Below are positions 27,548 to 38,136 of a stretch of DNA of 62,074 nt, piece by piece (within the stretch, counting starts at the first letter, position 1; each line of letters opens with the position of its first letter). The DNA comes from Burkholderiales bacterium. GTDB lineage: Bacteria > Pseudomonadota > Gammaproteobacteria > Burkholderiales > Burkholderiaceae_C. The stretch covers positions 1 through 62,074 of the forward strand of contig JAPLPK010000020.1 of assembly GCA_026400275.1 (NCBI GenBank), given 5' to 3'. A program made the translations under genes and the position numbers. The notes below the pieces were generated by a model. That model made no database searches, was not told where the DNA came from, and saw only the letters and a program-made list of their open reading frames with translations.

Positions 27548-28396
27548 ATGCGCCGCAGACCCTCCGAACTTTTGCCCGCCCTGGCCCTGCTGCTGCCCGC
27601 CTTGGTGATGGTGGGTCTGCTGTTTGTCTACCCGCTGGTGTTTTCACTCACCTATGCCTTCCGCAATGAGAGCAGCGGTGGCTGGGACCTGGGTAATTTC
27701 TCCAAGGCCTTCGCGCTGTACGGCGGCGACATCACGCTGACCGCCATCGTCACCGTGCTGTCTACCGCGCTGGTAGGCGTGCTGGCGGTAGCCATTGCGG
27801 GCTATCTCACGCTGGGGGAAAACCGGCGTGCGGTAGCCGCGCTGCGCTGGATTTACCGCTGGCCGCTGTTCATCCCCTTTGTGGTGGCGGCCCAGCTGAT
27901 GCGTACCTTTCTAGCCAAGAACGGTATGCTGAACAACGCGCTGATGGCCGCCGGCCTGGTGGAGCCGCTGAATGCCATGAGCCTGCTGGACTGGCGTGGC
28001 GTGGTGGTCACCTTCGTGTGGAAGCAGCTGCCGTTTGCCGCGCTGCTGATCAGCGGGGCCATGGCATCCATGGACCGCTCGATGATCGAGTCCGCACGTG
28101 GCCTGGGTGCAGGGCGGCTGCGCATCCTGCTGGAAATCGTGCTGCCACAGGTGATGGCCACCGTGTGGGTCAGCCTGATTTTGTCTTTTGTGACCATGCT
28201 GTCGGCGCTGTCGGTCCCGATGATGATCATCGCCGGCACGCCCACCTTGCTGACGGTGGACATGGCCTGGCGCGTCAACTCCTATGGCGACTACGGCGTG
28301 GCCAACGCGCTGGGCTTTGTAGCGTTTGCGATGAGCGGCGTGGCCGCGTGGTTTTATCTGCGCCAAGGCCTGCGCACGGGTGGGCAACCCAAATGA
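27548..28396 (+). CDS. ABC transporter permease, first subunit
   Basis: 282 aa, six predicted helices. It opens with a basic N-terminus and a long hydrophobic run (LLPALALLLPALVMVGLLFV). The coupling EAA-like loop is SMDRSMIESARGLGAGRLRI followed by LLEIVLPQVMA, as in PotB/CysT-type permeases. The stop overlaps the next permease start by 4 nt (ATGA). Confidence 0.92.
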   Translation: MRRRPSELLPALALLLPALVMVGLLFVYPLVFSLTYAFRNESSGGWDLGNFSKAFALYGGDITLTAIVTVLSTALVGVLAVAIAGYLTLGENRRAVAALRWIYRWPLFIPFVVAAQLMRTFLAKNGMLNNALMAAGLVEPLNAMSLLDWRGVVVTFVWKQLPFAALLISGAMASMDRSMIESARGLGAGRLRILLEIVLPQVMATVWVSLILSFVTMLSALSVPMMIIAGTPTLLTVDMAWRVNSYGDYGVANALGFVAFAMSGVAAWFYLRQGLRTGGQPK

Positions 28397-29220
28397 AACT
28401 CAGCCATTCACGCACCCCGGCCTTCGTGGGCACGCTGCTACAGGTGCTGCTGATTGGCCTGCTGGCGATTGCCGTCTTCGGCCCGCTGCTGAATATGCTG
28501 ATCTGGACCGTGACCGAAGCCTGGTACTTCCCGGCCAAGCTGCCGGTGCGCTGGGGCTTTGCGTTCTGGAACAAGGTGTTCCGCCCCGAAGCGGGTGCCA
28601 TGCGCGCACTGACTACCAGCCTGCTGATTGCGGTACTGACTGTGCTACTCAGCCTGGCGGTAGCCATTCCCGCCGGTTACGCCCTGTCCAAACGCACCCT
28701 ACCGTTCCGCAACCTGTTTTTGCTATTTTTTCTGCTACCACAAGCCTTCCCTACGGTGGCGGTGCACATGAATATTGCGCGCATCTTCTACGGCCTGGGC
28801 CTGACCGGCACCATCTGGGGCGTAATGTTGGTGCATGCCATACAGGGTCTGGTGTTCGCTGTGTGGATCGCATCGGCCTCGTTCGCCGCCATACACCAGG
28901 AACAGGTGGAGGCTGCGCGCAACCTGGGCGCATCGCCGCTGCGCGCCTTCCTGACCGTCAGCCTGCCGCTGGCGGCTCCGGGGCTGCTGGCCAGCGCCAT
29001 CTTCGTGTTCCTGATCTCGCTGGACGAGTTCTCTGGCACCTTCTTCGTCGGCGTGCCCGATGTGCACACACTACCGCTGACCATGCTGAACGCGGCCATG
29101 GAAGGCAATTACCAGATCGCGTCCATCACCGCACTCTTGCTGCTAGTGCCCTCGGTGCTTTTCATGTTGTTTGTGGAGCGTTTTCTGAAGGCTGATGTAC
29201 TGGCCGGCGTTGGGAAGTGA
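28393..29220 (+). CDS. ABC transporter permease, second subunit
   Basis: 275 aa starting MKLSHSRTPAFVGTLLQVLL at the ATG coupled to the previous stop; the frame is open further upstream, but that stretch is out-of-frame coding sequence of the first permease. Six helices. The EAA loop reads HQEQVEAARNLGASPLRAFL then TVSLPLAAPGLL, typical of PotC/PhnV-type permeases. It is followed after 4 nt by the 2H phosphoesterase gene. Confidence 0.92.
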   Translation: MKLSHSRTPAFVGTLLQVLLIGLLAIAVFGPLLNMLIWTVTEAWYFPAKLPVRWGFAFWNKVFRPEAGAMRALTTSLLIAVLTVLLSLAVAIPAGYALSKRTLPFRNLFLLFFLLPQAFPTVAVHMNIARIFYGLGLTGTIWGVMLVHAIQGLVFAVWIASASFAAIHQEQVEAARNLGASPLRAFLTVSLPLAAPGLLASAIFVFLISLDEFSGTFFVGVPDVHTLPLTMLNAAMEGNYQIASITALLLLVPSVLFMLFVERFLKADVLAGVGK

Positions 29221-29224
29221 ACCC

Positions 29225-29749
29225 ATGACTGTGCCTGCTGAATATTCCATCTGGCTACGACCTGCGGCATCGGATGAAGCCGCGCTGCTGCAGACTATTG
29301 CCCGACTGGCGACCCTGCGCGGCAGCGAGCGCTTTGCCCCGCATGTGACCGTGCAAGGGGACTTGGCCCAGCCGCTGGACGCACTGCGCCACATGCTGGC
29401 ACCTCTGGCGCGCAAGATACCAGCGCAGCGCTGGCGGGTGGAGGCAGTGGAATGCAGCCCGCATTTCTTCCGCTGCGTGGTGTTGCGCTTTGCCCCCTGT
29501 GCTGCCTTCAAGGGTATGCAGGCAGCAGCGCAGGCCTTCAGCCAGACGCAGCAAGGTTTGTCGCCTTTCCCCCACCTTAGCCTGGCCTACGGCGAAGCGC
29601 ACCCGGACAATGTCCAACTCAGCGAAGAACTGGCGGCAGAGTTCGTCGGCCGTGAAATGCTGCTCGACCGGCTCAGCATCTGCCACTCGTCCAAGAATGT
29701 GCCCATACCGGACTGGAGCTACCAGGCGGATTACCCGCTGGTGGGCTGA
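29225..29749 (+). CDS. 2H phosphoesterase (cyclic phosphodiesterase-like)
   Basis: 174 aa. It has the two catalytic H-x-T/S motifs of the 2H superfamily: PHVTVQ near residue 40 and PHLSLAY near residue 118. The opening EYSIWLRPAASDEAALLQTI is like the plant/fungal CPDase group, which opens cyclic phosphate esters such as ADP-ribose 1'',2''-cyclic phosphate. It is only 4 nt downstream of the permease stop, so it is part of the transporter operon. That link suggests an imported phosphate ester or phosphonate, which is inference only. Confidence 0.82.
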   Translation: MTVPAEYSIWLRPAASDEAALLQTIARLATLRGSERFAPHVTVQGDLAQPLDALRHMLAPLARKIPAQRWRVEAVECSPHFFRCVVLRFAPCAAFKGMQAAAQAFSQTQQGLSPFPHLSLAYGEAHPDNVQLSEELAAEFVGREMLLDRLSICHSSKNVPIPDWSYQADYPLVG

Positions 29750-29836
29750 ACGTCTGCCTTCCCACGGCATCCCTGCTGACAACCGGGTTCATTGAAGCCT
29801 GCTATCTTGGCGCTTGTCCACGAAAAAGGAGCTCCC

Positions 29837-32575
<2,739 letters not shown>

Positions 32576-32576
32576 G

Positions 32577-32596
32577 AGAAAGGGGCTACGGCCCCT
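32577..32596 (-). terminator. Hairpin between acnA and a convergent small gene
   Basis: AGGGGC (32581-32586) and GCCCCT (32591-32596) form a 6-bp stem around TACG. Read on the minus strand, the stem is followed by TTCTCTT, so it could terminate the small gene at 32602-32904. On the plus strand it lies 5 nt after the acnA stop but lacks a T tract. Confidence 0.5.
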
Positions 32597-32601
32597 GCAG
32601 C

Positions 32602-32904
32602 TCAGACCAGTTTGCTGATCGTGCTCGCCACCGCGCCTGCGGCGCTGCTGGCATAAGAGGCAATGGCTTTGGCAGACGACAAGCTACCGGTGACAACCGA
32701 TTTCGCCGCATTTTCCAGGCTGACCGTGGCTTGCGCCACCACCTTGATACCGTTGCCAAGGCTCTTGGCACCCTGGGCCACCGCGTCGGTCACGCCTATG
32801 GCCGCAGCCCCTACCACCCCGTATTTGTCGGTATTGCTGCTGGAGGCACGCGCCGCTAACACCTGGGCATATCTGGATGCACCACTTGTACGCTGGATAC
32901 TCAT
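32602..32904 (-). CDS. Hypothetical Ala/Ser-rich small protein
   Basis: 100 aa from the ATG at 32904; an in-frame TTG at 32928 is the alternative. It opens MSIQRTSGASRYAQVLAARA. The rest is low-complexity Ala/Val/Ser-rich sequence with amphipathic helix character (NGIKVVAQATVSLENAAKSV, then KAIASYASSAAGAVASTISK). It has no transmembrane segment or Cys. The composition recalls phasins or surface-active helical proteins, but no family is recognised. A hairpin terminator follows the stop. Confidence 0.55.
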   Translation of the reverse strand: MSIQRTSGASRYAQVLAARASSSNTDKYGVVGAAAIGVTDAVAQGAKSLGNGIKVVAQATVSLENAAKSVVTGSLSSAKAIASYASSAAGAVASTISKLV

Positions 32905-33066
32905 AGGCCCCCGCTGGTTGGTGGACAAGGAAACGACTTCCGCAGAGCCATGCCTGCGAGTTGTTTTTCAGTTTACCTTTCACACACAAACCAAGGCAAG
33001 TCAATCACACGCCATTTACAAAGCCGTACAGACAGCCCTGATCGGGGAAGAACACCGTGGCCAGCT

Positions 33067-33495
33067 TTACAACTGGTCGTTAAACGCTGAAATATTCGCC
33101 ACCTGGAAACCGCCGCTCAGCGACTGCAGCTCCTTGTGGTGCAGCGCGGCCAGGCGGCGCAGGCAGCTATCGCCCTGGGACGTCAGCCGCACCTCCACCT
33201 GCCGCCGGTCCACCGCACTCGCCGAGCGGGTCACCAGCTCGGCCGCCTCGCAGCGCGACACCAGCGCCACCACACCGTGCTGCTGGGTCTGCAGGCGCTC
33301 GGCCAGCTCGCCCACCGTAGCCCATTCGCGCCCAGGGTAGCCCTTGATATGCAGCAGCAACTGGTACTGCAACGGGGTCAGCCCTTCCGACTGGGCGGCA
33401 TCCTCACTGAAGCGCAAAAACCGGCGCAGCTGGTAGCGGAATTCCGATAAAGCCTCGTAGTCGGCTTTGGCAAGAGTCTTGGGGCGTGGGGGCAT
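33067..33495 (-). CDS. MarR-family transcriptional regulator
   Basis: 142 aa. The winged-helix core is visible: LTPLQYQLLLHIKGYPG, EWATVGELAERLQTQQHGVV, then the wing SASAVDRRQVEVRLTSQGDS. The ATG at 33495 is preferred over a TTG at 33507, though neither has a strong ribosome-binding site. It is divergent from the HPP/CBS membrane protein gene. A perfect 12-bp palindrome between the two (33514-33540) is the likely operator, implying autoregulation and repression of the neighbour. Confidence 0.92.
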   Translation of the reverse strand: MPPRPKTLAKADYEALSEFRYQLRRFLRFSEDAAQSEGLTPLQYQLLLHIKGYPGREWATVGELAERLQTQQHGVVALVSRCEAAELVTRSASAVDRRQVEVRLTSQGDSCLRRLAALHHKELQSLSGGFQVANISAFNDQL

Positions 33496-33513
33496 AGGTT
33501 CGGTCAAGGCAGT

Positions 33514-33540
33514 TAATTACATCACAATGTGATGTAATTA
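33514..33540. promoter_or_regulatory. Perfect palindrome, probable MarR operator
   Basis: TAATTACATCAC - AAT - GTGATGTAATTA is a perfect 12-bp inverted repeat with a 3-nt centre. It lies 18 nt upstream of the marR start and 25 nt upstream of the divergent 33566 start, so it covers both promoters. Length, symmetry and position fit MarR-family operators. Confidence 0.82.
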
Positions 33541-33565
33541 CGGTTTTGTGTGGCATCCATATCGC

Positions 33566-34759
33566 ATGAAGCTCTCCCCTCCATTGTGGCTGTTGAACCT
33601 CTACCCCGCGACCACCTCCGTCAACAACGCCGAACGGCTGCGGGCCAGCCTGGGCGCATTGATCGGCATCGCACTGACCGGCTGGCTCAGCACCCAGGCC
33701 ATGGGCCTGACCCTGGCCGCCGCCTGGTTGATTGCGCCCATGGGTGCATCGGCCGTGCTGCTGTTTGCCCAACCGGCCAGTCCGCTGGCACAACCTTGGT
33801 CGATCACCGGGGGCAATCTGCTGGCGGCTGCCATCGGCGTCAGCTGCGCCAAGCTCATCCCCATGCCGGTGGCTGCTGCAGCCCTTGCCATCAGCTTGTC
33901 CATCGCAGCCATGTTCTGGCTGCGGTGTCTGCATCCGCCCAGCGGCGCAGTGGCACTGACCGCCGTGCTGGGCGGGCCACAAATCCATGCGGCAGGATAT
34001 GGCTTCGTTGCCAATCCGGTCGCACTGAACACGGCACTCCTGCTGCTGGCGGCGCTGATATACAACAAAGCCACTGGTCGCCGCTACCCGCACACCCAGC
34101 GCGCAGACGCCCCGCATCCCCACCAGACCAGCGATGCCATTCCCACTGCCCGCCTGGGTTTTACGCCGGAAGACCTGCAGACCGTGCTGAAGGATTACAA
34201 CCAGGTGCTGGACGTAAGCTTTGACGACCTGGAAGCGCTGTTCCACCGCACGGAAACCCAAGCCTTCCGCCGGCGCTTTGGCGCCAAACAATGCAGCGAC
34301 ATCATGTCCAAGGATGTGCTGTCCTCCGAGTTCTCCACGGAGCTTGCCGAAGCCTGGCACAGCATGCACACCCACCAGGTGCAGGCCCTGCCAGTGCTGG
34401 ACCGGGCGCGACGGGTCATCGGCATCGTCACGCGCTCCAGTTTTTTGCGCCAGATTGATGACCATGGCTACCCAGGTCTGTCCACACGTCTGCGTGCCCT
34501 GCTGCGGCGCACCCCGCACACACATTCCAGCAAGGCCGAGGTGGTGGGCCAGATCATGGCCACACCGGTCACCACGGCCTTTGACAGCACGCCACTGGGC
34601 GAACTGGTGTCGCTGATGGCAGATGCGGGCCTGCACCACATACCGGTGGTCAACGCCCAGCGCCGCCTGGTGGGCATGGTCACGCAAACCGATGTAATGG
34701 CCGCCCTTTACGAAACCAGCCTGGCCCACCTGGGCCCGGCCAACGCAACAGCCCACTGA
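33566..34759 (+). CDS. HPP-family membrane protein with C-terminal CBS pair
   Basis: 397 aa from the ATG at 33566. Residues about 25-170 hold four to five helices with the HPP signature (WLRCLHPPSGAVALTAVLGG). A linker and then two CBS motifs follow: DIMSKDVLSSEFSTELAEAW to GIVTRSSFL, and QIMATPVTTAFDSTPLGELV to GMVTQTDVM. HPP proteins have been linked to nitrite transport in plastids; in bacteria the cargo is not settled. It faces the MarR gene across a shared operator and is followed at once by a broken ClC channel gene. Confidence 0.9.
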   Translation: MKLSPPLWLLNLYPATTSVNNAERLRASLGALIGIALTGWLSTQAMGLTLAAAWLIAPMGASAVLLFAQPASPLAQPWSITGGNLLAAAIGVSCAKLIPMPVAAAALAISLSIAAMFWLRCLHPPSGAVALTAVLGGPQIHAAGYGFVANPVALNTALLLLAALIYNKATGRRYPHTQRADAPHPHQTSDAIPTARLGFTPEDLQTVLKDYNQVLDVSFDDLEALFHRTETQAFRRRFGAKQCSDIMSKDVLSSEFSTELAEAWHSMHTHQVQALPVLDRARRVIGIVTRSSFLRQIDDHGYPGLSTRLRALLRRTPHTHSSKAEVVGQIMATPVTTAFDSTPLGELVSLMADAGLHHIPVVNAQRRLVGMVTQTDVMAALYETSLAHLGPANATAH

Positions 34760-34760
34760 T

Positions 34761-35577
34761 ATGGACCACACTGTGACCCCAAACCGTGATCTGGGTGATC
34801 GCCCTGGCGCGGGGACCTCGGGTGGCGTGCTGGCACCTTTGCTGATGCTGGGAGCGGGTGTGGGCGCGGTACTGGCACACGCTTGGGCCGGCGCAGACGC
34901 CGCCGTGTGGCCCTTGGTGGGCATGGCGGCCATGCTGGCCTGTGCGCTGGGCGCACCGCTGACGGCCACGGTCTTTGCTGTCGGTTTAACGGGCGACGTG
35001 AACGCCCTGCTGCCGCTGCTGCTGGCGTGTACGGTGTCGCACGGCCTGGAGCGTGCTGCTGATGCGCCGCTCCATCATGACCGAGCGCCTGGACCGCCGG
35101 GGCCGCCACGTGCACCGCGAATACGGCGTGGACCCGCTGGAACGCACCCGCGTCGATGAAGCCATGACCCGCCAGGTGCAGACCATACCGGCCAGCACAC
35201 CGCTGACCGCCATTCCAGAAAGCTGGTTTGGCGCACAGCAGCAGCACCGCGCCTTTGCCGTAGTCCATGTAGATGGCCGCTACGTAGGCATGCTGGACAT
35301 CCACACTTTGGCAAACCCAGCCCCCACGGCACAGCTGGCAGGTGATCTATTTGCCCACGCAACGCCTGTCTCCGCCTTGCCAGACGAAACCTGCCGCATG
35401 GCAGCTCTGCGCATGGCAACTCACCGGTTGGAACGTCTGCCCGTGCTGGCCGACCACCAATCCCAGCGTCTGGTGGGCATCGTCAGCCGCAGCGATTTAG
35501 TCAAACCATTACAAGCCCAACAGGATGAAGAAGACATCCGGGAGCGGCTCTTGGTGTGGCGGCGACACGCTTCCTGA
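34761..35577 (+). pseudogene. Remnant of a ClC-type chloride channel with C-terminal CBS pair
   Basis: Only the last third of a ClC/CBS protein remains and it is frameshifted. The frame from 34761 reads GTSGGVLAPLLMLGAGVGAV, the ClC filter-helix region, to LLLACTVSHGL. One extra G near 35048 then throws it out of frame. The other frame resumes as VLLMRRSIMTERLDRRGRHV and carries two CBS motifs to 35577. Just upstream, TVIWVIALA (a ClC helix) is in yet another frame, so a second indel lies near 34812. The first 250 or so residues of a normal ClC are missing. Confidence 0.82.
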
Positions 35578-35689
35578 CGATCACCAGTGCATCCATTTCC
35601 CACAAAGCCCATAGCAGCTTTCCCTGGGCTCGCACACTAGGTTTAGCATGCAGGCTGCGTGTCAACCCGCAATGCCCAAGGAGCCCACC

Positions 35690-36208
35690 ATGCGCCAGCA
35701 CCTGATTTACGCTCTTGCCTCCATAGTCCTGCTCGCCGCCTGCGCCAGCACGCCGCCGGCGCCCATGGCCAGCGCCCCCCTGCTGCCCACCACAGGCAAT
35801 ACCGCGACCGGCACCGTGCAGTTCAAGCAACTGCCGGGCAAGGTATTGGTCAGTGGCTCCATCAGCGGCCTTGCGCCCAACGCCACGCTGGGCTTCCATC
35901 TGCATGAGAAGGGCGACTGTTCCAGCGGAGACGGCATGAGCGCCGGCGGCCATTTCAACCCCGACGGCCACGCCCACGGCGCAGCCAGCAGCGCCATGCA
36001 CCACGCGGGCGACTTGCCCAGCCTGCAGGCCGATGCCCAGGGCGTGGCGAAATTCAGCTTTGAGTCCACCAGCCTGTCGGTGGGCAGCGGCCCGCACGAC
36101 GTTGTGGGCCACGGTCTGATCGTGCACCGCGATGCGGACGACTACACCACCCAACCCACAGGCAACTCCGGCCCGCGCATAGCCTGCGGCGTCGTGCGCG
36201 CCGTATAG
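35690..36208 (+). CDS. sodC: Periplasmic Cu,Zn superoxide dismutase (lipoprotein)
   Basis: Converts superoxide to oxygen and hydrogen peroxide in the periplasm. 172 aa from the ATG at 35690 (AAGGAG upstream). The lipobox LLAAC at about residues 13-17 predicts a lipid-anchored form. Copper and zinc ligands are visible in GFHLHEKGDCS, AGGHFNPDGHAHG, MHHAGDLP and the GHGLIVHRDADDY loop. The disulfide Cys pair and the active-site Arg are in GDCSS and GPRIACGVV. Monocistronic; a GC-rich hairpin follows the stop. Confidence 0.94.
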   Translation: MRQHLIYALASIVLLAACASTPPAPMASAPLLPTTGNTATGTVQFKQLPGKVLVSGSISGLAPNATLGFHLHEKGDCSSGDGMSAGGHFNPDGHAHGAASSAMHHAGDLPSLQADAQGVAKFSFESTSLSVGSGPHDVVGHGLIVHRDADDYTTQPTGNSGPRIACGVVRAV

Positions 36209-36221
36209 AGCCGCAAAGCCT

Positions 36222-36241
36222 GGCGGGGCTGGCACCCCGCC
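36222..36241 (+). terminator. GC-rich hairpin after sodC
   Basis: GGCGGGG (36222-36228) and CCCCGCC (36235-36241) form a perfect 7-bp stem 13 nt after the sodC stop. No T tract follows, so it is a weak candidate for an intrinsic terminator and may instead protect the mRNA 3' end. Confidence 0.4.
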
Positions 36242-36294
36242 CGTAAAATCGCGGCCTCTTGCTTGATAACTACAAGCCTTCAGGCTGTTTCCCC

Positions 36295-37980
36295 ATGATC
36301 CGCATCTCAGAACTCAAACTCCCCCTCGACCACGCCGAGGACGCACTGCCTGCCTTGATCGCCCACACCCTGGGCCTGCCGGCAGAGCAGATCGCACACT
36401 TCACCATCCACAAACGCAGCTTCGACGCGCGCAAGGCCACGCTGATGCAGGTCTACATCGTGGACGTGGCGCTGGTCGATGCCGCGCAAGAAGCCGAGCT
36501 GCTGCGCCGGCACCCCGACAACCCGCATCTGCGCCCCGCGCCTGACATGGCCTACTACCCGGTCGGCCAAGCCCCCTCCGATCTACCCGTGCGCCCGGTG
36601 GTGGTGGGCTTTGGCCCCTGCGGCATCTTCGCGGCCCTGGTGCTGGCGCAAATGGGCTTCAAACCCATCGTGCTGGAGCGCGGCACCACGGTGCGCCAGC
36701 GCACCCAGGACACCTGGGGCCTGTGGCGCAAAAGCGTGCTCAAGCCCGAGAGCAATGTGCAGTTTGGCGAGGGCGGTGCCGGCACCTTCTCGGACGGCAA
36801 GCTGTACAGCCAGATCAAGGACCCGCGCCACCTGGGCCGCAAGGTAATGCGCGAGTTCGTCAAGGCCGGCGCGCCTGAGGAAATTCTGGTTGCCGCACAC
36901 CCGCACATCGGCACCTTCAAGCTGGTGAAAGTGGTGGAAAACCTGCGCGAGCAGATCATCGCCCTGGGCGGCGAGATCCGTTTCGAGCAGCGCGTGACCG
37001 ACGTACAGATCGAAGAAGGACACATGCGCGGCCTGACGGTACTGGACCAGGCCACCGGCCAAAGCTACCAGCTGCGAGCCGACCAGGTGGTGCTGGCCCT
37101 GGGCCACAGCTCGCGCGACACCTTCCAGATGCTGCACGCGCGCGGCGTCTACATGGAGGCCAAGCCGTTTTCGGTGGGCTTCCGCATCGAGCACCCGCAA
37201 AGCCTGATCGACCGCGCCCGCTGGGGCCAGCACGCCGGCCACCCGCTGCTGGGTGCAGCCGATTACAAGCTGGTGCACCACGCGCAAAACGGCCGCGCCG
37301 TCTACAGCTTCTGCATGTGCCCCGGCGGCACCGTAGTGGCCGCCACCAGCGAGCCGGGCCGCGTGGTCACCAACGGCATGAGCCAGTATTCCCGCAACGA
37401 GCGCAATGCCAACGCCGGCATCGTGGTCGGCATCACCCCGGAAGACTACCCCCACGACCCGGCAGCCTGGGCCGCCACGCTGGGCGACGTAGCACCGCCA
37501 AAGCCCGGCCAGCCACACCCGCTGGCCGGCATCGTGCTGCAGCGCCAGCTCGAATCCAACGCCTATGTACTGGGCGGCAGCAGCTACCAGGCGCCGGGCC
37601 AGCTGGTGGGCGACTTCATCGCCGGGCGCCCGTCTACCCAGCTGGGCAGCGTGGAGCCGTCCTACAAACCCGGCGTGCTGCTGGGCGACCTGCATGCAGC
37701 CCTGCCCGGCTACGCGATTGCGGCCATCCGCGAGGCGCTGCCGGTGTTTGGCCGCAAGATCAAAGGCTTTGACCTGCCCGACGCCGTGCTGACCGGCGTG
37801 GAAACCCGCACCTCCTCGCCCCTCAAAATGACCCGCGATGAAGACTTCCAAAGCCTGAACGTGCGCGGCCTGTACCCGGCGGGGGAAGGCGCCAGCTACG
37901 CCGGAGGCATTCTGTCGGCCGGCGTGGACGGCATCAAGGTCGCCGAGGCCGTGGCACGCAGCATTCTGGCCGGCAGCTGA
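36295..37980 (+). CDS. FAD-dependent oxidoreductase of unknown function
   Basis: 561 aa. An N-terminal domain of about 90 residues (MIRISELKLPLDHAEDALPA) precedes the dinucleotide fold PVVVGFGPCGIFAALVLAQM. Then come VQFGEGGAGTFSDGKLYSQI and a C-terminal FAD contact GLYPAGEGASYAGGILSAGV. This architecture matches the conserved uncharacterised FAD-dependent dehydrogenase family found widely in bacteria. No substrate is known. The stop is 3 nt before a complete palindromic repeat. Confidence 0.88.
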   Translation: MIRISELKLPLDHAEDALPALIAHTLGLPAEQIAHFTIHKRSFDARKATLMQVYIVDVALVDAAQEAELLRRHPDNPHLRPAPDMAYYPVGQAPSDLPVRPVVVGFGPCGIFAALVLAQMGFKPIVLERGTTVRQRTQDTWGLWRKSVLKPESNVQFGEGGAGTFSDGKLYSQIKDPRHLGRKVMREFVKAGAPEEILVAAHPHIGTFKLVKVVENLREQIIALGGEIRFEQRVTDVQIEEGHMRGLTVLDQATGQSYQLRADQVVLALGHSSRDTFQMLHARGVYMEAKPFSVGFRIEHPQSLIDRARWGQHAGHPLLGAADYKLVHHAQNGRAVYSFCMCPGGTVVAATSEPGRVVTNGMSQYSRNERNANAGIVVGITPEDYPHDPAAWAATLGDVAPPKPGQPHPLAGIVLQRQLESNAYVLGGSSYQAPGQLVGDFIAGRPSTQLGSVEPSYKPGVLLGDLHAALPGYAIAAIREALPVFGRKIKGFDLPDAVLTGVETRTSSPLKMTRDEDFQSLNVRGLYPAGEGASYAGGILSAGVDGIKVAEAVARSILAGS

Positions 37981-37983
37981 ATT

Positions 37984-38039
37984 TATAAAAAATAGGGCGC
38001 TAGCGCTTGTAATACCTGCGCTGACAGCTATTTTTTATA
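37984..38039. repeat. Dispersed palindromic repeat, copy 4 (longest copy)
   Basis: A 56-bp element with perfect outer arms TATAAAAAATAG (37984-37995) and CTATTTTTTATA (38028-38039). They enclose the family core AGCGCTTGTAATACCTGCGC. It lies right after the FAD-protein stop at 37980. The outer arm ends in six T on either strand, so it may act as a bidirectional terminator. Confidence 0.88.
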
Positions 38040-38136
38040 TAGCGATCTAGCACCACGGGCAAGGCTGGAATATCCCAGCCCCACCGCCTGCACGGCGGCC
38101 TACACTGTGCGCAACGCATCCACGCTGCCGCACACC

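Noticed and set aside
28018-28392. N-terminal extension of the second permease
   Set aside because: The extension overlaps the first permease out of frame and reads as Arg/Gly/His noise. The ATG at 28393, coupled by ATGA, gives a normal permease start.
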